Shown here: positions 36,289-45,850 of the stretch, piece by piece | Layout of the letters: each line of letters opens with the position of its first letter | Position numbering within the stretch: position 1 is the stretch's first letter | NCBI GenBank assembly: GCA_963702525.1 | Contig: CAVPCY010000017.1 | Coordinates: 1-64,000 of the forward strand | Source of the DNA: CAVPCY01 sp963702525 | GTDB lineage: Bacteria > Actinomycetota > Coriobacteriia > Anaerosomatales > PHET01 | Length of the DNA: 64,000 bases | Direction of reading: 5' to 3' | The notes under the pieces: generated by a model | Databases searched by the model: none | Seen by the model: only the letters and a program-made list of their open reading frames with translations | What the model was told of the DNA's origin: nothing | Translations under genes and position numbers: made by a program

Positions 36289-37281
36289 ATGGACCGTCTG
36301 CGAAGCGTCGACCGGCTCGAAGCCGTACGGGCCATGGCCGAACCCAGCCGCATGGTGATTCTCCGATTGATCTTGGGGTCCCCTCGCACGATCTCAGGGC
36401 TGGGAAACGTACTCGGCAAGCATCCGGCCTGGGTGCGGCATCATGTGAAGGTGCTCGAGTCTGCGGGGCTCGTCTACGTCGCCGAGGAACGCACCACCCG
36501 CAACTACACCGAGAAGTTCTACGCTGCTACGGGCGCCGCTTTCACAGTCTCGATGCTGGTTCGGCCCGCGGCCGAGGATGGCGAGTCGGTCGTGGCGATG
36601 GTCAGCGACGATCTCGCTGTCGAGCTCCTGGCACGCGGAGCGACCAAAGGCGCCCGCCTCGTGACTGCGGTCACGGGGAGCCTGGACGGGCTTATCGGCG
36701 TGCGTCAGGGGCTCGCGGACATCGCTGGGTGTCATCTGCTGGATACAGATACCGGGCAGTACAACATCCCCTACGCGAAGCACCTCTTCCCCGATCGCGA
36801 CGTGCGCGTGGTGACGCTTGCGCACCGGGAGCAGGGCCTGATCGTCGCGCCCGGCAACCCCATGGGCCTCCACGCCGTTGCGGACGCGATCACTGCTGGG
36901 GCTCGTCTCGCCAACCGCAACCGTGGATCGGGCACGCGAGTGTGGGTGGAGCACGCACTGAGCGATCTTGGAGTCTCGGCGCAAGGCGTGAACGGCTACG
37001 ACCGAGTCGTTGATACCCACTCGGCGGCCGCAGCCCTTGTCGCGTGCGGCGATGCGGACTTCGCGGTGGGCATTGCGGCAGCCGCCAAGGAGTTCGAGCT
37101 CGACTTCGTACCCCTGTTCCACGAGCGCTATGACCTCGTGATGACCGAGCAGGCCTACGTGTCCACTGCGGTCGCTCGGCTTCTCGACCGGCTGCACACG
37201 AAGTCGTTCAAGCGAGACGTGTCGAGGATTCTCGGATACGACCCGGCATCCATGGGTGACGAGTACCGGCTGGCGGTATAG
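36289..37281 (+). CDS. HTH transcription regulator with PBP-like (molybdate/tungstate-type) effector domain
   Basis: 330 residues. The N-terminal winged helix of ArsR/ModE type has RAMAEPSRMVILRLIL and PAWVRHHVKVLESAGLV. From about residue 100 a periplasmic-binding-protein-like domain (PF12727 type) follows, with GSLDGLIGVRQGLADIAGCHLLD, NPMGLHAVADAI and HSAAAALVACGDADFAVGI. Such fusions (for example TunR) sense tungstate, molybdate or their cofactor, but the residues for oxyanion binding cannot be read here with certainty. Next to the NifQ-like gene it is likely a Mo/W regulator. Confidence 0.85.
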   Translation: MDRLRSVDRLEAVRAMAEPSRMVILRLILGSPRTISGLGNVLGKHPAWVRHHVKVLESAGLVYVAEERTTRNYTEKFYAATGAAFTVSMLVRPAAEDGESVVAMVSDDLAVELLARGATKGARLVTAVTGSLDGLIGVRQGLADIAGCHLLDTDTGQYNIPYAKHLFPDRDVRVVTLAHREQGLIVAPGNPMGLHAVADAITAGARLANRNRGSGTRVWVEHALSDLGVSAQGVNGYDRVVDTHSAAAALVACGDADFAVGIAAAAKEFELDFVPLFHERYDLVMTEQAYVSTAVARLLDRLHTKSFKRDVSRILGYDPASMGDEYRLAV

Positions 37282-37315
37282 GGCGCGCTCTCGACCGCCG
37301 AGAGAGGAGAACACG

Positions 37316-39394
37316 ATGAGGGTGAAGGTCAGCAAGGCGAGGAGGGTGGTCTCGCTCGTGCTCGCAGCGGTGCTGGTGTTGCCGATGATGAGCGTGTCGA
37401 CGGCCAGTGCGGCGGGTCCGGACTTCTCGGGGGGGCCGGTTGCGGGCAGTGCGCCGACGCTCGTGCCCAACGACCACACACCGCTCGCAGTCCGGGTCGC
37501 GGGCAGCGGCCTGGACCCCGACAGCACGTACTACGTCAAGGTGCGACTGACACTCAATCCGAACCCCGCGACCGGAGGTCAGGGCCAACTGCACCGGGGC
37601 TTCATCTGGAACAAGACCACGGGTCAGTGGGTCATCAACAAGGGTCCGGCGTGGACGGAGTTCCCGCAGATCCAGACGGACGCGAGCGGCAACATCGTCT
37701 CAGCCAACGATGCCAACTGGTTGTTCTTCAAGTTCGGTAACGAGAACAACTCCGGCACCTACTACCTCAACATCACGCTCAACAAGGACGGTGTCGATAC
37801 AACGTCTCGCAACTCCGACACGCCGTTGCAGGTGCAGGTGCTCGACATGAAGACGCAGGGTGCCTGGCTGCACAACGGCACGGTCACGAGTGAGACCGAC
37901 TTCAAGCGTGTCACCCTCAACGAGTACACGGCGAGCTCCTCGGCGACCCAGGTCGTGTCGGTCTCCCGCACCGAGACCAATACGATCGACGATGACTCGA
38001 ACTCCGTGGTGGATGACGAGGACTACGGCCCTGTAGGCAAGACAGGCGACTGGCGTCTCGCGGCCTCTGCCGAGACCACGGTGGACGTGTACCTCCGGAC
38101 CACCCTCCAGACCGCCGACGGCGGGAGCGACTATGTGATGGGCGGCGCCGACCAGGACATCGCACTCGGTGCGGCGGACCAGAGCGCGCCGACGTCTCCG
38201 ACTGCCTTGGATGCAACATCGGCCGACGGCAAGGTGAACCTCGAGTGGGACGCGGCCACCGACGACAACGCGGTCGCTCACTACAACGTCTACCGGTGGG
38301 TGGACACAAGCGCCGTCGAGTACACGTCACCGCACGTCCTGATCGGAACGAGCCCCACGACGTCGTTCGAGGACGCCACCGTCACGGGAGGCGACATCTA
38401 CAACTACGAGGTGCGCGCGGTCGACACGTCTTCGAACGTGAGCGCGCGTTCGGACAAGGCCACCATCGAGGCGCTGCCGCCCATCCCCACTGTGAGCGCC
38501 GCGGCCGCCCCGACCGACCCCAACGGGGAAGACGACTGGTACGTTGGGACCGCCCCCACGATCACCTTGACGTCGGCTGCAACAGCCAAGTTCGCGTGGG
38601 ACGCACCAGCCGGCCCGTTCACGACGTACGCGACGCCGATTCCAACCAAGCAAGGCGTCCACACGCTCTACTATTTCGCCGAAGATGCGTACGGACAGAA
38701 GAGCGACGTGGAACATGCCACCTTCAAGGTCGACACCGTCAAGCCGACCGCTTCTGTGAGCGCGCCCTACTTCTCCACCGATCAGTCGACCACTCGGAAG
38801 TTCACCGTGTCCTTGAGTTCGGGCGACGCCGCACCGGGATCCGGGGTCGCGTCGTATGACGTGGACAAGAAGGTCGGGGCATCGGGCTCATGGGGTCGCC
38901 TGGCGACCAAGACCACGGCGAAGAGCCTCTCCGTCAACGGCAGCGCGGGCAGCACCTACTACTTCCGAGTCCGTGCTCACGATCAGGCGGGCAACGTCGG
39001 CGCCTGGAGCGCACAAGACCTGACGATGGTGCCCTACGACAATGCGCAGATGAACATCAAGGGCTACTGGAAGTCGCTTCAAGCGAGCTCCTACTACTTG
39101 GAGACGACCCGCAGGGCCAAGTCCTCCTCTGCCTCGGCGATTCTGAAGTTCAAGGGCGGAAGCGCCGCATACCTCATCACGTCTACGCGACCGAACCGCG
39201 GGAGGTTCAAGGTCTACCGGGACGGCCACTACATCAAGACCGTGAGCCTGTATTCCTCGAGCACGAAGTACCGCCAGCGCATCTACCTGTGCTCGCTGAA
39301 GGGCTCGGGTGAGCACAGCATCAAGCTGCAAGCGGTGCGGGTCTCCAATCGCCGCCCGTATGCCGACATCGATGGGCTTGCCATCAAACGCTAG
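37316..39394 (+). CDS. Large secreted FN3/Ig-like repeat protein
   Basis: 692 residues from ATG 37316, with AGAGGAG upstream. The signal peptide is residues 1-32 (ending STASAAG). A unique N-terminal domain (about 40-280) contains the acidic NTIDDDSNSVVDDEDYG. An FN3 domain (about 290-400), Ig-like domains and a second FN3 (about 500-580) follow, then a beta-rich C-terminus with KGYWKSLQASSYYLETTRR. No catalytic motif. Probably cell-surface adhesion or polymer binding; no wall-sorting signal seen. Confidence 0.75.
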   Translation: MRVKVSKARRVVSLVLAAVLVLPMMSVSTASAAGPDFSGGPVAGSAPTLVPNDHTPLAVRVAGSGLDPDSTYYVKVRLTLNPNPATGGQGQLHRGFIWNKTTGQWVINKGPAWTEFPQIQTDASGNIVSANDANWLFFKFGNENNSGTYYLNITLNKDGVDTTSRNSDTPLQVQVLDMKTQGAWLHNGTVTSETDFKRVTLNEYTASSSATQVVSVSRTETNTIDDDSNSVVDDEDYGPVGKTGDWRLAASAETTVDVYLRTTLQTADGGSDYVMGGADQDIALGAADQSAPTSPTALDATSADGKVNLEWDAATDDNAVAHYNVYRWVDTSAVEYTSPHVLIGTSPTTSFEDATVTGGDIYNYEVRAVDTSSNVSARSDKATIEALPPIPTVSAAAAPTDPNGEDDWYVGTAPTITLTSAATAKFAWDAPAGPFTTYATPIPTKQGVHTLYYFAEDAYGQKSDVEHATFKVDTVKPTASVSAPYFSTDQSTTRKFTVSLSSGDAAPGSGVASYDVDKKVGASGSWGRLATKTTAKSLSVNGSAGSTYYFRVRAHDQAGNVGAWSAQDLTMVPYDNAQMNIKGYWKSLQASSYYLETTRRAKSSSASAILKFKGGSAAYLITSTRPNRGRFKVYRDGHYIKTVSLYSSSTKYRQRIYLCSLKGSGEHSIKLQAVRVSNRRPYADIDGLAIKR

Positions 39395-39403
39395 AGAGCG
39401 CAC

Positions 39404-39853
39404 ATGCCCGCACTGAGCACCCGACAGAAGCGAATGCTCGCGGCGACCGTCACCATCGTTGTGGTGGCGGTCGCCGCTGCATGGGCGCTTCAGGCGCTCG
39501 GCGGGTCCGGAAGCGACTACACGATCACCGTTGTGCGTGACGGCGAGGTCGCGGCAGTCCTCGGACTCGAGGACCTGCGCGCACTGCCGTCGCGCAGCGT
39601 GAAGATGCAGGGCCAGAATCAAGACGGCCCGGCTCTGCTCACCGTGTTGGCCAAGGTGGGGATCGACGACTTTCGCAGCGTGAGGGTCGTGGGCATGGGA
39701 GTGCGCGACGACGGCCTCATTGTTCTTGATGCGAACGAGGTGGACGGCGACGTGCTGCTCGACATCGCCGAGAGAGGCACCACGAAGCTGTGCGGTCCCA
39801 AGATCGCGTGGGCAGACCGGGTGCGAGACGTGCAGCGGATCGAGGTCCAATGA
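39404..39853 (+). CDS. Membrane-anchored molybdopterin-oxidoreductase-like (truncated) protein
   Basis: 149 residues. A single helix (about 11-31) is followed by a domain that resembles part of the sulphite-oxidase/YedY fold (VLGLEDLRALPSRSVKMQGQNQDGPALLTVLAKVGI, KLCGPKIAWADRVRDVQRIEV). It is too short for a full Mo-binding site, so it may be a binding domain only. It overlaps the next gene (ATGA), starting an export-linked module that runs to about 44.3 kb. Confidence 0.55.
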   Translation: MPALSTRQKRMLAATVTIVVVAVAAAWALQALGGSGSDYTITVVRDGEVAAVLGLEDLRALPSRSVKMQGQNQDGPALLTVLAKVGIDDFRSVRVVGMGVRDDGLIVLDANEVDGDVLLDIAERGTTKLCGPKIAWADRVRDVQRIEVQ

Positions 39854-40440
39854 CGACTCGCGACGACAGACCAGGTCCGATGTCATGGTGGCGCGCGCTT
39901 ACGCTGCGTGACCGCCTCACCATTGCGCTCATCAGCACCCTGATCATCGTCGCGAAGTTCTACCTGCGTCTGCCGCTGCATACGCCGGGGCACACCGGCT
40001 TCTTCTGGATGGCCCTGCTGGTGGTGGGCGTGGGAGTGATCGGGCGCCCAGGGGCCGGGACGATGATCGGACTGCTCACAGCGATTCTCGCCACGGTCTT
40101 CCTGCCCAGTCAGCAGGGAGTGCTTGTCGGCGTGAAGTACTTCGTGCCCGGGCTGGTCGTCGACCTACTCTGGTTCGTGTTCCGGGGTGGCTTCGACCGC
40201 TACGCGATCGCCGTGGTGGTGGGAGCCACCGCAAACGCGGCCAAACTGACGGCCTCTTACCTCCTCGGACTCCTCTTGGGGATTCCGGCCGGGTACTTGG
40301 CCCTCGGCGTCGGACTTGCCGCCACGACCCACGTCGTGTTCGGTGCCCTGGGCGGGCTTATCGGCGCCTACGTGCTCAGAAGGCTGCAGAGGGCGGGCAT
40401 CCCTCGGACCTCACCCGCCGAGGAGGGGGTGCGTTCATGA
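39850..40440 (+). CDS. ECF-transporter S-component-like membrane protein
   Basis: 196 residues with five or six helices and the general look of ECF S components (RDRLTIALISTLIIVAKF, GVKYFVPGLVVDLLWFVFRGG, ATANAAKLTASYLLGLLLGIPAGYL). No ATPase or T component is next to it. The substrate is not readable. ATGA overlaps at both ends couple it to its neighbours. Confidence 0.6.
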   Translation: MTTRDDRPGPMSWWRALTLRDRLTIALISTLIIVAKFYLRLPLHTPGHTGFFWMALLVVGVGVIGRPGAGTMIGLLTAILATVFLPSQQGVLVGVKYFVPGLVVDLLWFVFRGGFDRYAIAVVVGATANAAKLTASYLLGLLLGIPAGYLALGVGLAATTHVVFGALGGLIGAYVLRRLQRAGIPRTSPAEEGVRS

Positions 40441-42271
40441 GGCGCACCCTCTTCGTGGTCGGGGTTCTCGTCGCCTGCGGCTTGGCGCTGCACGCTGTCC
40501 CGGCACTCGCTCAGACCTGGGTCGCTGGCTCCGGCGGGGAGTCCTTCGGTCTGGGCACTCTGAGCGATACGGCTGCAGGCAGCGTGCGCGGAGTCGACGG
40601 CGTGGTGCTCCAGCGGCGGAAGGTGTGGGACTACCGTCGGCCCGGTGCCCAACTATACGAGCCGTTCTCGGCGGTGAGGCTGCCCAACGGCAACACGCTT
40701 ATCGCCTCGCGCACGAACGAGGTGCTCGAAGTCACGCCTGGAGGCAAGACCGTGTGGTCCTACACGCGGCTCGCGGACAATCCCAGCTTGACAAACGTCT
40801 ATGCGGCACGGCGATTGGCCAACGGCAACACGCTGATCGTCGATCGCCGAGGAGACTTCGTCATCGAGGTGACGCCGGCCAAGAAGGTGGTGTGGCGCTA
40901 CGGGGCCGAACCGGGGGAGTCACTGCAACCCGGGTTTCTGTACGACCCGTGGTACGCCGAGCGGCTCGCCAACGGCAACACCCTCATCGTCGACAATCGC
41001 GGCGGCACCCGCGTAATCGAGGTGCGCACGTCCGACTACGACGCCGGCGATCCCGCTCTCGGATACACGGACGACAGCATCGTGTGGCAGTACGGTCAGG
41101 CGGGCGTCGCGGGAATCGGTGAAGGCCAACTGGCGTCGCCCCGGTGCGCGCAGCGGCTCGCCAACGGCAACACGCTCATCACCGACGCAGGGGACCGAGA
41201 CTACTCCGGCAATCGGGTAATCGAGGTCACGCGTGCCGGCGCTATCGTGTGGCAGTTCGGTGTGGCGGGAGAGGCCGGTAGGGATCTCACGCATCTCGAC
41301 CGACCCTCAGCGGCTCAGCGGCTTTCGAACGGCAACACGGTTGTCGCCGAGGAAGACGGCCAGCGGCTGCTCGAGGTGAACGCCGCGGGTGTGGTGGTCG
41401 ACCTCTACGGACCTGGCGAGATCGCCGTCCCCGGTCCTGTTCTGAGCAAGCTGCGTAGCGTTCACAGGACTTCCGGCGGCACGACGCTCGTCTCGGACCC
41501 ACAGAATCAGAGAGTCGTCGAGCTGGGCTACCCGCTGCGAGGCACCGCGGCCTCAAACACGTTGTGGCTCGGGCTCCCGGGCGTGCGCAAGACCATCTCG
41601 CACATCGAGGTAGTCGCCGAGAAGCCCGCGGGGACCTCGGTGGCGGTCGCGTACTCCCTGGACGGAGGAGCTTGGAGGACACTCGGGCCATCGGGGAAGC
41701 TGCCGGCGAACTCCATCGCGACCAGCGTTCGGTACCGCCTCACACTGGCGACGAGCGTCCGCAGCGTATACGCCCGTCGTCCGGCAGGTGCGGATCACCC
41801 ACGACGTCGCGCCGCTCGACCTCGGCAAGCCCGAACCGGTTGCTGACGTCGGGACGGGCGAACCTCGCGGCAGCGCGATCACAACTGCGACCACAACCAG
41901 GGCGACAAGTACGGCGTCGACCGCTGCCGTGCCTGTAGGCGCGGGTGTGGGCAGCGGTGGGGGTGTCGCAGGCAGCTCGGCCGGCGGAGGCACGGCAGGC
42001 GCTACCTCGGTGGGCGGGGTTGCGACCACCTCGCAGGTCGCCGCAGGCGACTTCACGCGCGGTACGTTGCTGCAGCCCGTGGCTGGTTCTCCCGACGGCC
42101 GCACACTCGGGCCCGGAATGGGTTCGAGCGCTTCTGGCAAGCAGGGCGACGGGACGGGGCTGGACCGGCGTCCTCGCTCTAAGCTACCTCGCGGGAGTGG
42201 GCCTGAGCGCATACGCTGGTGGTGCGCAGCGCGCGACACATATGGCACGACTGGGATTCGGACGGAGCTAG
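40437..42271 (+). CDS. Secreted beta-propeller (NGNTLI-repeat) protein with C-terminal membrane anchor (two frameshifts)
   Basis: A signal peptide (residues 1-25) is followed by seven or so repeats of the type RLANGNTLIVDxxG...VIEVTPxxxVVWxYG (40670-41520), an arylsulfotransferase/PQQ-like propeller. Near 41775 the frame changes into a Thr/Ala/Gly/Ser-rich linker (41790-42150), then changes again near 42150 to a closing hydrophobic helix (TGVLALSYLAGVGLSAYAGG) ending at 42271. So it is anchored at the C-terminus with the propeller outside. It sits directly before a TolQ-like gene. Confidence 0.7.
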
Positions 42272-42272
42272 C

Positions 42273-42891
42273 ATGCCTTTCTGGAGTTGGATGGGCCAGA
42301 ACCTGCAGGCCATCATCTACGGCGTAGCCACGGCCTTGCTGTACCCGGTCCTCGCAGCCGAGGTCATCGCGCTCGTCGTGGTGTTCTTCGACGTGGGCTG
42401 GTTCACGGTGGAGTCGTACCGCCGGTGGCGGGCGCGCCGGAACTTGGACGTGGTCGCGCTCGCGGCGTCCGGGAACGCGGACGGCGAGCCGGTAATGCGG
42501 CTGCTCGCGCTGCTCGAGTTCGAGCCCCGTTGCAGCGCGCGTCCGCAGGACTCTCGGCGACGGCAGCGACCTCTCCCGGCCGATGGTGCTCAAGGCCCTC
42601 GCTGACGGGGAGCTCGAGGCCTCGCGACGGCTGGAGCGGACACGAATGCTCGTGCGAATCGGTCCGATCCTCGGCCTGATGGGCACCCTGATCCCAATCA
42701 GCCCCGCGCTGGTCGGACTCGCGCAGGGCGATGTCGACACGCTCTCGAACAACCTCGTCATCGCGTTCTCGACCACCGTCGTCGGCCTGCTCATCGGTGG
42801 GATCGCGTACGTCATCACGACGGTTCGCGATCGCTACTACCGTCAGGACATCGTCGACATCGAGTACCTGTTCGATAGGCGGGTGGCGTAG
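42273..42891 (+). CDS. MotA/TolQ/ExbB-type proton channel protein (frameshifted)
   Basis: The ATG at 42273 follows GGAG. A first helix (about 15-42) has EVIALVVVFFDVGWFTVESYRRWRARR. After a frame change near 42540, LVRIGPILGLMGTLIPISPALVGLAQGDVDTLSNNLVIAFSTTVVGLLIGGIAYVI gives the conserved helices of the TolQ/ExbB family. With the DUF2149 protein it would form a proton-driven motor complex. Confidence 0.85.
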
Positions 42892-43249
42892 ATGGCGACC
42901 CGAGACGCGGAGTACCTGCTCGAGCGCCGCAGCAGACTGGTACCTGACGATCACGGCGACCCGATGGCTTCGATGGGCAACCTGTTCGATGTCGCCGTGC
43001 TCATCGGCGTGGGGTTCCTCATCGTGTCGCTGTCCGGCTTCGGCCTGCGCGAGCTGCTGTCGTCCGAGGACGTCACGATCGTCAAGAACCCCGGCGAGGC
43101 GAACATGGAGCTCATCCGCAAGGAGGGCGATCAAGGTGCAGCGCTTGAAGGCGACGGACGCCTCCGCCGAGGGCGTGGGCACCGCGATCGGTACGGTGTA
43201 CAGACTGCAGGACGGAAGTGTCATCTGGGTGCCCGGACCCGCCGAGTAG
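42892..43249 (+). CDS. DUF2149 protein, ExbD-like topology (frameshifted)
   Basis: The N-terminal cytoplasmic part leads into NLFDVAVLIGVGFLIVSLSGFGL, a helix with an Asp like that of ExbD. An outside domain follows that shifts frame near 43130 and ends RLQDGSVIWVPGP. DUF2149 genes are known to accompany TolQ-like genes in anaerobes and methanogens. The start abuts the TolQ stop. Likely the second half of the motor. Confidence 0.8.
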
Positions 43250-43257
43250 GAGTGCCG

Positions 43258-43984
43258 ATGCGTGCATACGTGTGCTTCGACGACACCGACAACCTTGGGG
43301 CGCCGCGAGGCACCGGCAAGCTGGTGCGCTGGTTCGAGGCCGAGCTGCCCGACGGCTGCACGCCTGTGGGGGGTGGTGCGGCAGCAGCTGCTCGTGCACC
43401 CCGACATCCCGTACACGTCGCACAACTCGTCGGCGTGTGCCGTGGTCGAGATGTCCGACCCCGACCTGCTCGGCGTGGTCACTGAGCGCGCGATCGCGCA
43501 TCTCGAGAAGCACGCGCTGGAGGGCAGCGATCCCGGTCTGTGCGTTGCTGCCGAGGACAACGCCGCGCTCCCGGCGCTCATCGCGTTCGGGAAGCGGGCG
43601 GCGACCGAGGTCGTGACGCAGGCCGACTGCCGTAGAGTGCTGCCGCCGGCGCGCACCTCTCGGGTCACGGCGGCACCAACGATGGCATCATCGGCGCCGC
43701 TGCGGGCGTGGGTCTGACGGTGCACGGCTGGTCGGGGCGGTTCGTCGAGTTCGGTGGGCTTCGCGACTATGGCGCTGGCGACCACGGTGCTCGAGCTCGA
43801 GAAAGCGGGCATGATGGTGCTGCCGATCGACCGCAACGTGGTCTCGCCACGCGACGATGATGTGGTCGAGACCGGCGGCTGGCTGCGCCCGCGACTGTGG
43901 GGCGGGCGTCCGTGCGTTCCGGTCACGCTCCTGTCGCCCGGACGCTGGTGGGCACTGGGCAAGGCGCCAGTGCCCGAGCAGTAG
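43258..43984 (+). CDS. TiaS-like / DUF1743-related protein (several frameshifts)
   Basis: ATG 43258 begins MRAYVCFDDTDNLGAPRGTGKL, like the GxDDTDSxxGGTG start of archaeal TiaS (tRNA-Ile2 agmatinylcytidine synthetase) proteins. Other frames then supply HPDIPYTSHNSSACAVVEM, SGHGGTNDGIIGAAAGVGL and ALATTVLELEKAGMMVLPID to 43984. About 240 residues, shorter than TiaS and without its C-terminal domains, so the activity is uncertain. Its place in a transport-like module argues for another role. Confidence 0.65.
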
Positions 43985-44091
43985 CGCCAGCCGGCACGGT
44001 GTCGCGGTGCCGGGAGGGCTCGTCCCGTCTGCCAACAGACGGCGAAATGGGCACGTACTTCACGAGAACCAACCTCGAAGGAGGGCACAGC

Positions 44092-44299
44092 ATGAAGCTA
44101 TCAGCTCGCAATCAACTCAAAGGGCGCGTCGTCGAGATCAAGGAAGGTGCCGTGGAGGCCTTGGTCAAGGTCGACGTCTCTGGTCAGCACATCACTTCGG
44201 TGATCACGATCGAAGCCGTCCACGACCTCGGGCTCGACAGTGGGCTCGGAAGTCACCGCGATCATCAAGGCCGACCACGTCATGCTCGGCGTCGAGTAG
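44092..44299 (+). CDS. mop: Mop (molbindin) domain protein (frameshifted)
   Basis: About 68 residues from ATG 44092, with GAAGGAGG upstream. MKLSARNQLKGRVVEIKEGAVEALVKVDVSG and ITSVITIEAVHDLGL, then an extra A near 44237, then VGSEVTAIIKADHVMLGVE to TAG 44297. This single TOBE/Mop domain binds molybdate or tungstate in oligomers for storage or buffering. It fits the Mo/W theme of the window. Confidence 0.88.
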
Positions 44300-44300
44300 G

Positions 44301-44960
44301 ACGCAGGCGCTGGCACCGGCACGCAAGCTCTTCTGGGACGATCCATACCTGACCGTCGTGTGAAGCGACGGTCACCGGCGTTGATGGGGACGTCGTGACC
44401 GTCGACCGCACGGTGTTCTTCGCGTTCTCCGGTGGGCAGGCGTCCGACGTCGGTACTCTCGGCGGCCATCGCGTGCTCGACGCTCGCACCGATGGCCTCG
44501 GAGATCCGCTACACGCTGCCCACCGGACACGGCCTGGCCGCTGGGCGACCCGGTGCGCGTCGAGATCGACTGGCCGAACCGCTACCGCATCATGCGGCTC
44601 CACTTCGCCGCCGAGCTCGTGCTCGAACTCGTCTACCAGGGCTACGGCCATCCCGAGAAGCTCGGCGCCAACATCACCGCCGAGAAGGCCCGAGTCGACT
44701 TCGCATGGGAGGGCAGCATCGCACCGATCCTGCCCGAGGTGGCCGCTCGCGTGCGCGAGCTCGTCGAGGCGGACCTGCCCATCGAGAGCGCGTTCGAGGA
44801 CGAGGCGACCCAGCGCCGCTACTGGCGTATCGACGGCTTCGCGCAGGTGCCGTGCGGCGGCACGCATCCTCGGCGGACGGGCGAGGTGGGCGAGATGCGG
44901 CTGAAGCGCGCGAACCCCGGCGCCGGGATCGAGCGGATCGAGATCACCCTCGATGACTGA
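44301..44960 (+). CDS. AlaX-like alanyl-tRNA editing protein (several frameshifts)
   Basis: Begins near TQALAPARKLFWDDPYLTVV, changes frame near 44362, 44490 and 44545, and ends GIERIEITLDD at 44960. FSGGQASDVGTL, RYRIMRLHFAAELVLELV and VPCGGTHPRRTGEVG follow the order of AlaX/AlaRS editing domains. The first zinc motif is HxxxE (HFAAE) instead of HxxxH; the second, CxxTH, is intact. It deacylates mischarged tRNA-Ala. The start codon was not found with confidence (no ATG/GTG in the first frame). Its stop overlaps the next gene by 8 bases. Confidence 0.68.
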
Positions 44961-45374
44961 CGACGCCCGCTATCGCGCGAACTACGAGCTCTGCCACGAG
45001 TGCGGCGGACTGTGCTGCGCGCTCTACCTCGCTCACGACGAGAACGGCGACTACATCGGCGAGGGCTGGCTGCCCGACTACATCGACGTGTGGACCGAGC
45101 GGCTGGTCGCGTGCGGCGCGCTGCGCGCCGACGCGACCGGCTATGGCGCCGGCGAGGCCGGCAACTCGAGCCGCTGCACGACCCGCGCATCAGCCACCTG
45201 CCCACGCCCGAAGGCGCGGCGTACCGAGCGACGCTTCCCGAGTGGGTGGACACGCGCAAGTGCCAGTTCTGCCATCCGGACACGGGCTGTCTGCTGCCGC
45301 GCGAGTACCGCGCGCCTATCTGCGGCGAGTACGTGTGCGAGATATGGCAAGCCGCCGAGAATCGCACCCGCTAG
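44953..45374 (+). CDS. YkgJ-type cysteine-rich (zinc/iron-binding) protein (frameshifted)
   Basis: ATG 44953. CHECGGLCC lies near the start, and after a lost base near 45170, KCQFCHPDTGC, CGEYVCEIW and the end at 45374. The Cys arrangement is that of CxxCxxxCC/YkgJ family proteins, which bind zinc or an iron-sulphur cluster. About 139 residues. Function unknown. Confidence 0.7.
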
Positions 45375-45384
45375 ACTGAAGCCC

Positions 45385-45850
45385 ATGCCCAGCGCTGTTC
45401 ATCGATGCCGACGCCTGCCCTGTCACCCGGGATGCGATCTCGATCGCCCGGGCGGCCGGCCTTGGCGTGGTGATCGTCGCCAACGTCACCCAGAACCTCG
45501 ATCGCTACACCTCGCGCAGCGGGGTCGAGGCGGTCCAGGTCTCCTCGGGCGCCGATGCGGTCGACTTCGCGATCGTCGAGCGGCTCGAATCCGGCGACAC
45601 GGTCGTGACCCAGGACATCGGCCTTGCCGCGATGGTGCTTGGCCGAGGAGCCCGCGCGATAAGCCCGCGTGGCCGCGTCTTCCACCTCGCCACCATCGAC
45701 GCCGAACTCGCGGTGCGGCACGCCGAAGCCAAGCTGCGCCGCTCGGGAGGACGACACGGGGGACCGTCGCCCTTCACCGAGGAGGACCGCGAGCACTTCC
45801 GCGACCGGCTCGAGTGGCTCGTGCGTCAGCCGCCGGAGGCCCGCGTGTGA
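45385..45850 (+). CDS. YaiI/YqxD family (UPF0178, DUF188) protein (frameshifted)
   Basis: The first four codons read MPSA, then one base is missing near 45397 and FIDADACPVTRDAISIARAAGL follows. VTQDIGLAAMVLGRGARAISPRG and RGGxHGGP-like text near the end are diagnostic. The family is PIN-like with an acidic site. It overlaps the LysE gene (GTGA). Confidence 0.88.
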
